From Clostridia bacterium (GTDB taxonomy: Bacteria > Bacillota > Clostridia > RUG12999): a DNA stretch of 55,626 nucleotides. The stretch lies in the NCBI GenBank assembly GCA_017396395.1, contig JAFQMF010000009.1, forward strand, positions 1 to 55,626, read 5' to 3'. The position numbers were made by a program, and so were the translations under genes. Positions 34,676-44,109 of this stretch are shown here, piece by piece (within the stretch, counting starts at the first letter, position 1; each line of letters begins with the position of its first letter). The notes below the pieces were generated by a model. It saw nothing but the letters and a program-made list of their open reading frames with translations. It had not been told where the DNA came from and did no database searches.

Positions 34676-36469
34676 ATGAATATTTACAGATCACATGTTC
34701 TTATATGTGGCGGAACAGGCTGTACTTCTTCAGGTTCAAACAAAATTCATGAAGAATTTGATAAACTTCTTGCTGAAAAAGGTCTTGAAAATGAAGTAAA
34801 AGTTGTACAGACAGGCTGTTTCGGTCTTTGTGCACTTGGACCGATCGTTGTTGTATATCCAGAAGGTGCATTTTATAGCCTTGTTAAGGTTGAGGATGTT
34901 AGCGAAATCGTTGAAGAACATCTTTTAAAGGGTAGAATTGTTGACAGACTTCTTTATAGAGAAGACGAAAAGAGTAATGAAGTAAAACCCTTAAATGAAG
35001 TTACATTCTACAAAAAACAGATGCGTATTGCTCTTAGAAACTGTGGTGTTATCAATCCTGAAGATATTAATGAAGCTATAGGTGTTGATGCATATCAGGC
35101 TCTTGGTAAAGTACTTACAGAAATGACTCCTGAACAGGTTATTGAAACAATCCTTGATTCAGGTCTTCGTGGTCGTGGCGGTGCAGGATTCCCAACAGGT
35201 CTTAAATGGAAATTTGCAGCTGCTTCTAAAAATGACCAGAAATATGTTTGTTGTAATGCCGATGAAGGTGACCCAGGTGCATTTATGGACCGTTCAGTTC
35301 TTGAAGGTGACCCTCATACAGTTATTGAAGCTATGGCTATTGCAGGTTATGCAATCGGTGCTAATCAGGGTTATATTTACATTCGTGCAGAATATCCAAT
35401 CGCTGTTAGACGTCTTCAGATTGCTATTGATCAGGCAAAGGAATATGGCCTTTTAGGTAAAGGTATTTTTGGTACAAACTTTGATTTTAACCTTGAAATT
35501 CGTCTTGGTGCAGGTGCCTTTGTTTGTGGTGAAGAAACAGCACTTATGAACTCAATTGAAGGTAACAGAGGCGAACCCAGACCTCGTCCTCCTTTCCCTG
35601 CGGTAAAAGGTCTATTTGCTAAACCCACAATTCTTAATAACGTTGAAACATATGCTAATATTCCTGTAATTATTAATAAAGGTGTTGATTGGTTTAAGGG
35701 CATCGGTACTGAAAAGAGTAAGGGTACAAAGGTATTCGCTCTTGGCGGAAAAATACAGAACACAGGTCTTGTTGAAGTTCCTATGGGTACAACCCTTCGC
35801 GAGATTGTTGAGGAAATCGGCGGCGGTTGCCCTAACGGTAAAAAATTCAAGGCTGCACAGACTGGTGGTCCTTCAGGTGGATGTATCCCTGCAAGCCTTA
35901 TCGATACAGAAATCGATTACGATTCTCTTATGAGTATAGGCTCTATGATGGGATCTGGCGGTCTTATCGTTATGGACGAGGACAACTGTATGGTTGATAT
36001 TGCAAAATTCTTCCTTGAATTTACAGTTGATGAATCCTGCGGTAAATGTGTTCCTTGCCGTGTAGGTACAAAAAGACTTCTTGAAATGCTTGAAAAGATT
36101 ACTTCAGGTAAAGCTACAATGGAAGACTTAGATAAGTTAGAAGAACTTTGCTATGTAATTAAGGAATCTGCACTTTGTGGTCTTGGACAGACAGCTCCTA
36201 ACCCTGTTTTAAGTACATTACAGTATTTTAAAGACGAGTATGTTGCCCATGTTAAGGATAAGGTTTGTCCTGCAGGTGTATGTAAAGCTCTTGTTAATTA
36301 TCATATTGACCCTGAAAAGTGTAAAGGATGTAGCCTTTGCTCAAGAAAATGTCCTGCTAACGCTATTACAGGTGAAATCAAGAGTCCGTTTGTTATTGAT
36401 ACAGATAAATGTCTTAAGTGTGGAGTTTGCATGGAAGCATGTAAATTTGATGCTATTTACAAAAAGTAA
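34676..36469 (+). CDS. hydB: NuoF-like flavin subunit of the trimeric hydrogenase (HydB)
   Basis: 597 residues. N-terminal [2Fe-2S] thioredoxin-like module (about 1-100, CGGTGC...TGCFGLC), the FMN/NAD(H)-binding NuoF core (LRGRGGAGFPTGLKW, GDPGAFMDRSVLEGDP, GAFVCGEETALMNSIEG), the C-terminal [4Fe-4S] motif ESCGKCVPCRVGT with the later Cys in LCGLGQ, and a two-cluster ferredoxin tail (CKGCSLCSRKC and CLKCGVCMEAC). This is the layout of the beta subunit of electron-bifurcating HydABC, which couples NADH and reduced ferredoxin to H2. ATG at 34676 follows AGAGGAGGAG. Confidence 0.95.
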   Translation: MNIYRSHVLICGGTGCTSSGSNKIHEEFDKLLAEKGLENEVKVVQTGCFGLCALGPIVVVYPEGAFYSLVKVEDVSEIVEEHLLKGRIVDRLLYREDEKSNEVKPLNEVTFYKKQMRIALRNCGVINPEDINEAIGVDAYQALGKVLTEMTPEQVIETILDSGLRGRGGAGFPTGLKWKFAAASKNDQKYVCCNADEGDPGAFMDRSVLEGDPHTVIEAMAIAGYAIGANQGYIYIRAEYPIAVRRLQIAIDQAKEYGLLGKGIFGTNFDFNLEIRLGAGAFVCGEETALMNSIEGNRGEPRPRPPFPAVKGLFAKPTILNNVETYANIPVIINKGVDWFKGIGTEKSKGTKVFALGGKIQNTGLVEVPMGTTLREIVEEIGGGCPNGKKFKAAQTGGPSGGCIPASLIDTEIDYDSLMSIGSMMGSGGLIVMDEDNCMVDIAKFFLEFTVDESCGKCVPCRVGTKRLLEMLEKITSGKATMEDLDKLEELCYVIKESALCGLGQTAPNPVLSTLQYFKDEYVAHVKDKVCPAGVCKALVNYHIDPEKCKGCSLCSRKCPANAITGEIKSPFVIDTDKCLKCGVCMEACKFDAIYKK

Positions 36470-36485
36470 AAGGAGGATTTAATAA

Positions 36486-38222
36486 ATGGTAAATTTAACT
36501 ATAGATGGCAAAGCCGTATGTGTGCCTGAAGGTACAACTGTGCTTGAAGCCGCAAAAACAGTTAATATAAATATACCTACACTTTGTTATCTTAAAGATA
36601 TCAACGAAATTGGTGCTTGTAGAGTATGTATAGTTGAAATTAAGGGTGCAAGAGCACTTCAGGCTTCTTGTGTATATCCCGTTGCTGAAGGTCTTGAAGT
36701 ATTTACAAATTCTCCGAAGGTAAGAAAAGCTAGAAAAGCAACTGTTGAGCTTATTTTATCTGACCATGACAGAAAATGTCTTACCTGTACAAGAAACAGA
36801 AATTGTGAACTTCAGAAGCTTGCTGACGACCTTGGTATAACAGACATCAGATACGAAGGTGAACAGAGAGTGGTTGATATTGACGACCTTTCTCCTTCCA
36901 TTGTTCGTGACAACAATAAATGTATTTTATGCCGCAGATGCGTAAGTGTTTGTAAGAATGTACAGACCGTTGGTGCTATTGATGCTGCATACCGTGGTAT
37001 TAAAACAAGAATTGGTTCTGCTTTTGATATGGCACTTAACGATTCTCCTTGTATTAACTGTGGTCAGTGTATTACAGCTTGTCCTGTTGGTGCACTTTAT
37101 GAAAAAGATGGTACTAAGGCAGTTTGGGATGCACTTGCTGATGATTCAAAGCACGTTGTAATACAGGCAGCACCTGCTGTAAGAGCAGCTCTTGGCGAAG
37201 AATTTGGCATGGAAATGGGCAAATGTGTTACAGGTAAAATGGCTGCAGCTATGAGAAGACTTGGTTTTAATGAAGTTCTTGATACAGACTTCTCTGCAGA
37301 CCTTACAATTATGGAAGAGGGAACAGAGCTTCTTGAAAGACTTAATAATGGTGGAGTTCTTCCTATGATTACATCATGCTCACCAGGTTGGGTTAAGTTC
37401 TGTGAACATTTTTATCCTGATTTTATTCCTAACCTTTCTTCATGTAAGTCACCTCACCAGATGTTTGGTGCAGTTATAAAATCTTACTATGCAGAAAAGA
37501 AAAATATTGATCCTAAAAGCATATTTACAGTTTCTGTAATGCCTTGTACTGCAAAGAAATTCGAGTCCGGAAGAGATGAAATGGAAGTTAAAGGACTTCG
37601 CGATGTAGATGCAGTTATTACAACAAGAGAGCTTGCTGCAATGATTAAAACTGCAGGTATTGATTTTGCTAACCTTGAAGATGAGAATTTTGATGATATC
37701 TTTGGTATCGGTTCAGGTGCAGGTGTAATTTTTGGTGCAACAGGCGGTGTTATGGAAGCTGCTCTTAGAACTGTTAAAGAAATTGTTGAGAATAAACCTC
37801 TTGACAAGATTGAATTTGAGGCTGTTCGTGGAACTGACGGCATCAAGACTGCTACAGTAAATGTTGGCGGAACAGATGTTAATGTTGCTGTTGCTCATGG
37901 TCTTGGTAATGCAAGAAAGCTTCTTGATGATGTTAAAGCAGGTAAAGCAAATTACCACTTTATTGAAATTATGGGTTGTCCCGGCGGTTGCGTAACAGGT
38001 GGCGGTCAGCCAATTGTTAGTGCAAAGGTTAAGGCTGAAGTTGATGTTAAGGCAGTAAGAGCAAAAGGTCTTTATACTGAAGATACAGTTCTTGCAGTTA
38101 GAAAATCACACGAGAACCCTGCAATCAAGAAGATTTATGCTGAATATTTTGAAAAGCCAGGAAGTCACAAATCTCATGAACTTCTTCATACTCATTATCA
38201 GGCAAGAAAACAGTATATATAA
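36486..38222 (+). CDS. hydA: [FeFe] hydrogenase catalytic subunit (HydA)
   Basis: 578 residues. N-terminal [2Fe-2S] ferredoxin domain (CYLKDINEIGACRVC), a NuoG-like His/Cys [4Fe-4S] site (about 98-117), two [4Fe-4S] sites (CILCRRCVSVC, CINCGQCITAC) and the H-cluster domain. L1 is TSCSPGW (296-302), L2 MPCTAKK (C354) and L3 MGCPGGCVTGGGQP (C498, C502). L1 has Ser at 299, where many enzymes have a second Cys; see findings. The small-subunit-like tail (YFEKPGSHKSHELLHTHY) closes the protein. Last gene of the operon. Maturases HydEFG are not in the window. Confidence 0.96.
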   Translation: MVNLTIDGKAVCVPEGTTVLEAAKTVNINIPTLCYLKDINEIGACRVCIVEIKGARALQASCVYPVAEGLEVFTNSPKVRKARKATVELILSDHDRKCLTCTRNRNCELQKLADDLGITDIRYEGEQRVVDIDDLSPSIVRDNNKCILCRRCVSVCKNVQTVGAIDAAYRGIKTRIGSAFDMALNDSPCINCGQCITACPVGALYEKDGTKAVWDALADDSKHVVIQAAPAVRAALGEEFGMEMGKCVTGKMAAAMRRLGFNEVLDTDFSADLTIMEEGTELLERLNNGGVLPMITSCSPGWVKFCEHFYPDFIPNLSSCKSPHQMFGAVIKSYYAEKKNIDPKSIFTVSVMPCTAKKFESGRDEMEVKGLRDVDAVITTRELAAMIKTAGIDFANLEDENFDDIFGIGSGAGVIFGATGGVMEAALRTVKEIVENKPLDKIEFEAVRGTDGIKTATVNVGGTDVNVAVAHGLGNARKLLDDVKAGKANYHFIEIMGCPGGCVTGGGQPIVSAKVKAEVDVKAVRAKGLYTEDTVLAVRKSHENPAIKKIYAEYFEKPGSHKSHELLHTHYQARKQYI

Positions 38223-38234
38223 TCTAAATTGATA

Positions 38235-38266
38235 AAAAGGTCGGATTTATTAAAATCCGACCTTTT
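38235..38266. terminator. Bidirectional terminator between hydA and malQ
   Basis: AAAAGGTCGGATTT (38235-38248) pairs perfectly with AAATCCGACCTTTT (38253-38266), ATTA loop, flanked by A and T runs on the two sides. The genes converge here. Confidence 0.92.
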
Positions 38267-38275
38267 GTTTATCTC

Positions 38276-39706
38276 TTATCTTGAATACAATTTATTTAGT
38301 TCTGAAAAATAATTTTTATCAATACCATCCAGTTGCTCTTTTGTAACTCTGTATTGCCAGTTTCCTTCAGCTTTTCCGGGAATATTCAGTCTAGTGTCCG
38401 AGCCGTATCCTAAAATATCCTGAATAGGCATAATTACAAGTCCTGCATGGCTTGCTAACATATTGCGTATAATTGCTTTACAGCCACCTGTCCAGTCGGG
38501 ATTTTCATATCCGCAGTATTTAAGCATCTGCAATCTGTTTTCATTGTCTAACTCCCATAAATAACCAAGAAGTGTATTGTTGTCGTGTGTGCCTGTATAG
38601 GCAATACAATTTTCTGGATAATTATGAGGACGGTGGGGAGTGTTAGGGTCACCTAAAAAAGCAAACTGGAAAACTCTCATACCCGGAAAACCGCTTTTTA
38701 TTAAAAGTTCAGTAACTTCCGGTGTAATATCTCCTAAATCCTCAGCAATTATCAATGCATTACCGCATTCCTCTTTAATTGCATTTACCAACTCCATACC
38801 AGGACCTTTCATCCATTTTCCTTCACGAGCGGTTTTAGCATTTGATGGTATTTCCCAATATGTTTCAATACCTCTGAAATGGTCAATTCTTACGCCGTCA
38901 AATATATTGGTCATATGACGCATTCTGTCACGCCACCATTTATAATTATCTCTTTCCATTTCTTCCCAGTTGTAAATCGGATTACCCCAAAGCTGTCCAT
39001 CGGTAGAAAAATAATCAGGAGGAACACCTGCAACACATAAGGGGAAATTATCTTTATCAAGTTTAAAATACTTTTTATTTGCCCAAACATCCGAGCTGTC
39101 ATAATCTACATAAATTGGAATATCACCGATTATTTTAATACCGTTTTTATTTGCGTATTCTTTTATTTCAAACCACTGGGTAAAAAACTCATATTGGATA
39201 AATTTCCACATAAAAAGTATTTCTTCCTGGTAGTTTTCATTATCCCAGGTGTTCCATGCAGTAAAATTATTAAAATGCTTAATTGCCATAAATCTGCAAA
39301 AATCAGCAAGGTATGGATTTAAAGAAATAAAATTCTCAATTTCCTGTTTGTTTTTTACTCTTTTTGATGCAGAAAGAAGAATGTTTATTCTTGTATGAAA
39401 AAGTTTTACAAATTCGCAGGAATAAGGATTTGTTTGTTTTTGACTGTCTAGTTCCTCACTGGTCAGCAATCCTTTTTTATGTAATATATCAAGAGAAATA
39501 AAATATGGATTTCCTCCAAATGCAGAGGGAGATTTATAGGGAGAATTACATTCATCTACAGGACAGAAGGGTAAAACCTGCCAGTAAGAAAACCCACAAT
39601 CTTTTAAGAAATCTATAAAATATTTTGCCTCTTTTCCAAATGCTCCAATTCCGTAATCTCCAAAAAGTGAAGAAATATGCATTAAAACACCACTGCCACG
39701 TTTCAT
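38276..39706 (-). CDS. malQ: 4-alpha-glucanotransferase (amylomaltase)
   Basis: 476 residues, GH77. Transfers alpha-1,4-glucan segments, remodelling maltodextrins released during glycogen turnover. Visible signatures: MKRGSGVLMHISSLFGDYGIGAFGKE start, SPYKSPSAFGGNPYFIS, RIDHFRGIETYWEIP (nucleophile Asp), IAEDLGDITPEV (acid/base Glu) and GTHDNNTLLGYL (third Asp). ATG at 39706 follows GAGGTG. Divergent from the glg operon, with both promoters in the shared 205-bp gap. Confidence 0.96.
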   Translation of the reverse strand: MKRGSGVLMHISSLFGDYGIGAFGKEAKYFIDFLKDCGFSYWQVLPFCPVDECNSPYKSPSAFGGNPYFISLDILHKKGLLTSEELDSQKQTNPYSCEFVKLFHTRINILLSASKRVKNKQEIENFISLNPYLADFCRFMAIKHFNNFTAWNTWDNENYQEEILFMWKFIQYEFFTQWFEIKEYANKNGIKIIGDIPIYVDYDSSDVWANKKYFKLDKDNFPLCVAGVPPDYFSTDGQLWGNPIYNWEEMERDNYKWWRDRMRHMTNIFDGVRIDHFRGIETYWEIPSNAKTAREGKWMKGPGMELVNAIKEECGNALIIAEDLGDITPEVTELLIKSGFPGMRVFQFAFLGDPNTPHRPHNYPENCIAYTGTHDNNTLLGYLWELDNENRLQMLKYCGYENPDWTGGCKAIIRNMLASHAGLVIMPIQDILGYGSDTRLNIPGKAEGNWQYRVTKEQLDGIDKNYFSELNKLYSR

Positions 39707-39758
39707 ATAAACACCTCATATGTATTATTGAATATATATTGCATATATTATTATATAT

Positions 39759-39787
39759 ATTTTACAGTAAATTGTAAAAAAAATCAA
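39759..39787 (-). promoter_or_regulatory. Promoter of malQ
   Basis: On the minus strand TTGATT (39787-39782), a 17-bp spacer and TAAAAT (39764-39759). About 45 bases of AT-rich leader precede the malQ start. Confidence 0.65.
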
Positions 39788-39830
39788 TATAAAAGATTAT
39801 CAAAAGACATTAACAAGCCCTGTTTCTTCC

Positions 39831-39859
39831 TTGACAAAAAACTTTCTTAGAGTTATAAT
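39831..39859 (+). promoter_or_regulatory. Consensus promoter of the glg operon
   Basis: Exact consensus TTGACA (39831-39836), 17-bp spacer, TATAAT (39854-39859). The start is predicted near 39866, 46 bases before glgB. Confidence 0.9.
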
Positions 39860-39871
39860 TATTATATAGGT

Positions 39872-39893
39872 AACATAACGTAATTAATATGTT
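39872..39893. promoter_or_regulatory. Operator-like inverted repeat in the glgB leader
   Basis: AACATA (39872-39877) and TATGTT (39888-39893) form a 6-bp inverted repeat with a 10-bp spacer, at about +6 to +28 of the predicted transcript. It does not match a cre site. A repressor bound here would block the promoter. Candidate only. Confidence 0.3.
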
Positions 39894-39911
39894 CGAAGGG
39901 AAAAATAAAAT

Positions 39912-41777
39912 ATGAAAAATACAAAAAAAATCCTTGATTTTCTTTGCAGTTTTTCTCAAGGCAATAGTAGTGATGCTTATGAATTTTTAGGTTGCCACCC
40001 TCACGAAAATGGTTATGTATTCAGGGTTTGGGCACCAAATGCTAAAAGTGTTGCACTTGTAGGAGATTTTAATTTATGGAATACTACTGCAAATTATATG
40101 GTAAACATAGGTTATGGCATATGGGAAGGTATAATTAATAATGCTAAGATTTACGATGCATATAAATATTATATAGAAAAGCAAGATGGTACATTTGTTT
40201 ATAAAAGCGACCCTTATGCTTTTCATACATGTACCCGTCCTGAAAATTCTTCTAAAGTATATAATATAGAAAATTACAAATGGAAAGATAAAGAATACCA
40301 AAAAAAGAAAAAATATATTTACTCAGGACCTGTAAACATTTACGAAATACATTTAGGCTCATGGAAGCAATTTGATGACGGAAACTTTTATTCTTACAGG
40401 CATATGGCAGACGAGCTGTCGGATTATGTTGTAAAAATGGGTTATACTCACGTTGAATTACTTCCGGTAAGTGAGTATCCCTTTGACCCATCCTGGGGAT
40501 ATCAGGTTACAGGATACTATGCACCTACTTCCAGATACGGAACACCTGAAGATTTTATGTATCTTGTTGATACTTTCCATAAAAAAGGAATAGGGGTAAT
40601 TCTTGATTGGGTAGGAGCACATTTTCCCAAAGATGAGAATGGTCTTTATGAATTTGACGGAAGTTGTTGTTATGAAAAAAATGACAGCCTTATGAATGAG
40701 CATCCTGACTGGAATACAAGAATTTTTGATTATGGAAGAAATGAAGTTAAGTCATTTCTAATTTCAAACGTAGTATTCTGGATGAATAAATATCATATTG
40801 ACGGTATAAGAGTTGACGCTGTAGCATCAATGTTATACCTTGATTATGGCAGAAGAGACGGACAGTGGAGACGGAATAAATATGGAGGAAATTACAACCT
40901 TGAGGCTATTGATTTTCTTCGTCAGTTAAATGCCGCAGCTTTTGCTGAAAATCCCGATGTGCTTATGATTGCAGAAGAATCCACCGCATTTCCGATGGTT
41001 ACTAAGCCTGGATTTGACGGAGGTCTTGGTTTTAATTATAAGTGGAATATGGGCTGGATGAATGATATGCTTGATTATATGTCAACTGACCCTTTATTTA
41101 GAAAAGGCAAGCATAATAACATTACCTTTTCAATGACATATGCTTTTTCGGAAAATTTTGTACTGCCAATTTCCCATGACGAGGTTGTACACGGAAAATG
41201 CTCTATGATTGGTAAAATGCCGGGAGACTATGATGATAAATTCAATAATCTAAGAGCATTTTATGGATTTATGATGGCTCATCCTGGTAAAAAACTTCTG
41301 TTTATGGGCAGTGAATTTGCCCAGTTTAGTGAATGGAATTATGAAAAGTCTCTTGAATGGTTTATGTTAGAACACGAGAAACATAATAAAATGCATAACT
41401 ATGTTAAAGAGCTTAATCATTTTTACTTAAAAAATTCACCCTTCTGGGAGATTGATTTTGATTGGAAGGGATTTAAATGGATTTCACTTGATGACGATGC
41501 ACAAAGTGTAATATCGTTTATAAGAAGGGATAAATCAGAAAATGAAATTATTGTAGTTTGTAATTTCTGTCCTGTATTAAGGGAAAAATACAAAATAGGA
41601 GTTCCTGAAAAAGGAACATACAAACCTGTATTTTCAAGTGATAAATTAAAATATGGAGGAACAGGAACAAGACTACAAAGTGTTAAAACTAAAAATACGG
41701 CAATGCATGGCTACGAACAATCTATCGAGATAAAATTACCACCGCTTTCTACAGTCTATTATATTAAATCAAAATAA
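39912..41777 (+). CDS. glgB: 1,4-alpha-glucan branching enzyme
   Basis: 621 residues, GH13_9 with an N-terminal CBM48 (about 25-120, FLGCHPHENGYVFRVWAPNAKSV beginning). Makes alpha-1,6 branches in glycogen. Catalytic residues: D302 in DGIRVDAVASMLYLDYGR, E355 in IAEESTAFP and D423 in SHDEVVHGK. The C-terminal beta domain (about 520-621) is present. ATG follows AAGGGA. First gene of glgB-glgC-glgD-glgA-glgP, separated from glgC by 20 bases. Confidence 0.97.
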   Translation: MKNTKKILDFLCSFSQGNSSDAYEFLGCHPHENGYVFRVWAPNAKSVALVGDFNLWNTTANYMVNIGYGIWEGIINNAKIYDAYKYYIEKQDGTFVYKSDPYAFHTCTRPENSSKVYNIENYKWKDKEYQKKKKYIYSGPVNIYEIHLGSWKQFDDGNFYSYRHMADELSDYVVKMGYTHVELLPVSEYPFDPSWGYQVTGYYAPTSRYGTPEDFMYLVDTFHKKGIGVILDWVGAHFPKDENGLYEFDGSCCYEKNDSLMNEHPDWNTRIFDYGRNEVKSFLISNVVFWMNKYHIDGIRVDAVASMLYLDYGRRDGQWRRNKYGGNYNLEAIDFLRQLNAAAFAENPDVLMIAEESTAFPMVTKPGFDGGLGFNYKWNMGWMNDMLDYMSTDPLFRKGKHNNITFSMTYAFSENFVLPISHDEVVHGKCSMIGKMPGDYDDKFNNLRAFYGFMMAHPGKKLLFMGSEFAQFSEWNYEKSLEWFMLEHEKHNKMHNYVKELNHFYLKNSPFWEIDFDWKGFKWISLDDDAQSVISFIRRDKSENEIIVVCNFCPVLREKYKIGVPEKGTYKPVFSSDKLKYGGTGTRLQSVKTKNTAMHGYEQSIEIKLPPLSTVYYIKSK

Positions 41778-41797
41778 AATATAGGGGGTAAATACAA

Positions 41798-42982
41798 ATG
41801 CTGGACAGACAGAAAGAATGTATCGCAATGTTACTTGCAGGTGGACAGGGAAGCAGACTTCTTGTTCTTACTGAAAAAACCGCAAAACCCGCAGTTCCTT
41901 TCGGAGGAAAATATCGTATTATTGATTTTCCATTATCTAATTGTGTTAATTCAGGAATAGATACAGTAGGTATATTGACACAGTATCAGCCTCTTGAGCT
42001 TAATGATTATATTGGTAACGGTCAGCCCTGGGGGTTAAATCGTAATTTTGGTGGTGCACATATACTTCCGCCATATGCTCAAAGCAAAAAAATGGAGTGG
42101 TATAAAGGTACAGCAAATGCAATTTATCAAAACCTTTCTTTTGTTGAAAATTATAATCCAAAGCATGTTATTATTTTGTCCGGTGACCATATTTATAAAA
42201 TGGATTATAAAAAAATGCTTAAGTATCATATAAAAAATAATGCTGAGTGTACTATTGCGGTTCGTGATGTGCCTATGGCAGAGGCAAGCCGTTTTGGTAT
42301 TATGAATACAAATGAAGATGGTTCTATTTATCAATTTGAAGAAAAACCTGCTAACCCTAAGAGTAATCATGCTTCGATGGGAGTTTACATTTTCAAATGG
42401 GAAATTCTTCGTAAATACTTAATTGAAGATGAAGCAGATACTACAAGTGATAACGATTTTGGCAAAAATATTATTCCTGCACTTTTACGGGACGGCAGAA
42501 GATTATTTGCTTATACATTTGATGGATACTGGAAGGATGTAGGTACAATTTCCAGTCTTTGGGAAGCTAATATGGATATTTTAGACGGTCAATTTAATCT
42601 TAAAGATAAGAACTTTAAGATATTTGCAAGAAACTATGCACAGCCGTCCAGTTATATTTCAGCATCCTCTGATATTAAACACTCATTTGTTGCAGAAGGT
42701 TGTACTGTAAAAGGAAAAGTTAAACATTCTGTTGTTTCTACAGGATGCGTAATCGAAGAAGATGTTGAAATTTCCGACAGTGTAATTATGCCTGGTGCAG
42801 TTATTAAAAAGGGTGCTGTTATAAAGTATGCTATTATTGGCGAGGGTGTAACTGTTGAGGAAAACTGTAAAATTGGTGACAATCCCGAATATTTTGACAA
42901 GGATAGTTGGGGAATAGCTGTTATTGGTAAAGGAGAAACAGTTGAAAAAAATACAATTATCCGTCCTAATGAAGTGATATAG
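41798..42982 (+). CDS. glgC: Glucose-1-phosphate adenylyltransferase, catalytic type
   Basis: 394 residues. Makes ADP-glucose from ATP and glucose-1-P, the committed step of glycogen synthesis. The nucleotide-binding loop is intact (LAGGQGSRL, followed by [24 protein letters not shown]), along with the substrate motifs [20 protein letters not shown] and FEEKP, and a C-terminal left-handed beta-helix (about 290-394). ATG follows GGGGGTAA. Followed 17 bases later by its paralogue glgD; in Firmicutes the two form a mixed enzyme. Confidence 0.97.
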   Translation: MLDRQKECIAMLLAGGQGSRLLVLTEKTAKPAVPFGGKYRIIDFPLSNCVNSGIDTVGILTQYQPLELNDYIGNGQPWGLNRNFGGAHILPPYAQSKKMEWYKGTANAIYQNLSFVENYNPKHVIILSGDHIYKMDYKKMLKYHIKNNAECTIAVRDVPMAEASRFGIMNTNEDGSIYQFEEKPANPKSNHASMGVYIFKWEILRKYLIEDEADTTSDNDFGKNIIPALLRDGRRLFAYTFDGYWKDVGTISSLWEANMDILDGQFNLKDKNFKIFARNYAQPSSYISASSDIKHSFVAEGCTVKGKVKHSVVSTGCVIEEDVEISDSVIMPGAVIKKGAVIKYAIIGEGVTVEENCKIGDNPEYFDKDSWGIAVIGKGETVEKNTIIRPNEVI

Positions 42983-42999
42983 AGGAGGGAGAAGCTATT

Positions 43000-44109
43000 A
43001 TGATGACAGGTATAATTTTTTCAAACATTTATGATACTGCTCTTGGTGTGCTTTCTGCTAACAGAACTGTTGCATCACTTCCTTTCGGAGGACGATACAG
43101 ATTTATTGATTTTACATTATCAAATATGGTAAACTCAGGTGTAAGAAATATCGGTGTTATTACAAAATATAATTATCAGTCTTTAATGGACCATCTTGGT
43201 TCTTGTCAGGAATGGGATTTAAATAACAAAAATGATAGTCTTTATATTATTCCGCCTTTTGCTTCAGGAAGATCTGAAGTATATAGAGGAAAATTAGAAG
43301 CACTTCATACTTCAATTAATTTTCTTAAATCTCAAAAAAGCCAATATGTTCTTTTGTCTGATACTATTACTATTTGTAATATTGATTATCGTGAAGTGTT
43401 AGAAGAACATATCAAATCTGGTGCAGATGTTACTCTTATTGCAACTAAGCCTGCAAATTACACTGACGACCATGTTGTTGTGGTGGAGGCTGACAGTGAT
43501 AACAAAGCTACAAAAATTACTTTAAACTATCCCGCTTCTGAAAAAGCTTTAGTTGGTATGGGTATGTTTATTATGGACAGAGAAATTCTTATTAAAGAGG
43601 TTGAAGAGGCTGTAGCTGATGGGTTTTTCCATTTTGAAAAGGATTTTGTACAGAAAAAATTTAATCTGGGTACTTTAAATATTAACATTTATGAGTTTGA
43701 AGATGTAGTACTTAGAAACAAAGACATTTCAACATATTTTAAGAATAATTTAAGTCTTCTTGATGAAAAAGTAAGAAAAGGCTTATTCAAGAAAAATTCT
43801 CCTATTTATACTAAAGTAAGAGATGAAATTCCTTCATATTATGGTGAAAATTCTGTTGTTAATGAATGTGTAATTGCTGACGGCTGTAAAATTGAAGGTT
43901 TTGTTGAAAATTCTATAATTTTCCGTGATGTTAAAATAGCAGAAGGAGTACAGATTATAAACTCTGTAATAATGCAGGGTACAAAAATCGCAAAGGATGC
44001 ATATATTGAAAATGCAATTTTAGATAAAAACGTTACAATAACTGAAGGAATCAGGCTTATTGGTGCATCTGATAACCCTGTTATTATCAAGAAAGGTGAA
44101 ACTGTATGA
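43000..44109 (+). CDS. glgD: GlgD, GlgC-like subunit with degenerate active site
   Basis: 369 residues. Same fold as GlgC, but the N-terminal loop GGxGxRL is replaced by a shorter stretch (IIFSNIYDTALGVLSANRTVASLPFGG, given here by its ends I5 to G31), so catalytic binding of ATP is unlikely. Known GlgD proteins act as regulatory partners of GlgC. The C-terminal beta-helix repeats (NSIIFRDVKIAEGVQIINS) are retained. Two consecutive ATG codons (43000, 43003) follow AGGAGGGAG; either could start. Overlaps glgA by 4 bases (ATGA). Confidence 0.93.
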   Translation: MMTGIIFSNIYDTALGVLSANRTVASLPFGGRYRFIDFTLSNMVNSGVRNIGVITKYNYQSLMDHLGSCQEWDLNNKNDSLYIIPPFASGRSEVYRGKLEALHTSINFLKSQKSQYVLLSDTITICNIDYREVLEEHIKSGADVTLIATKPANYTDDHVVVVEADSDNKATKITLNYPASEKALVGMGMFIMDREILIKEVEEAVADGFFHFEKDFVQKKFNLGTLNINIYEFEDVVLRNKDISTYFKNNLSLLDEKVRKGLFKKNSPIYTKVRDEIPSYYGENSVVNECVIADGCKIEGFVENSIIFRDVKIAEGVQIINSVIMQGTKIAKDAYIENAILDKNVTITEGIRLIGASDNPVIIKKGETV

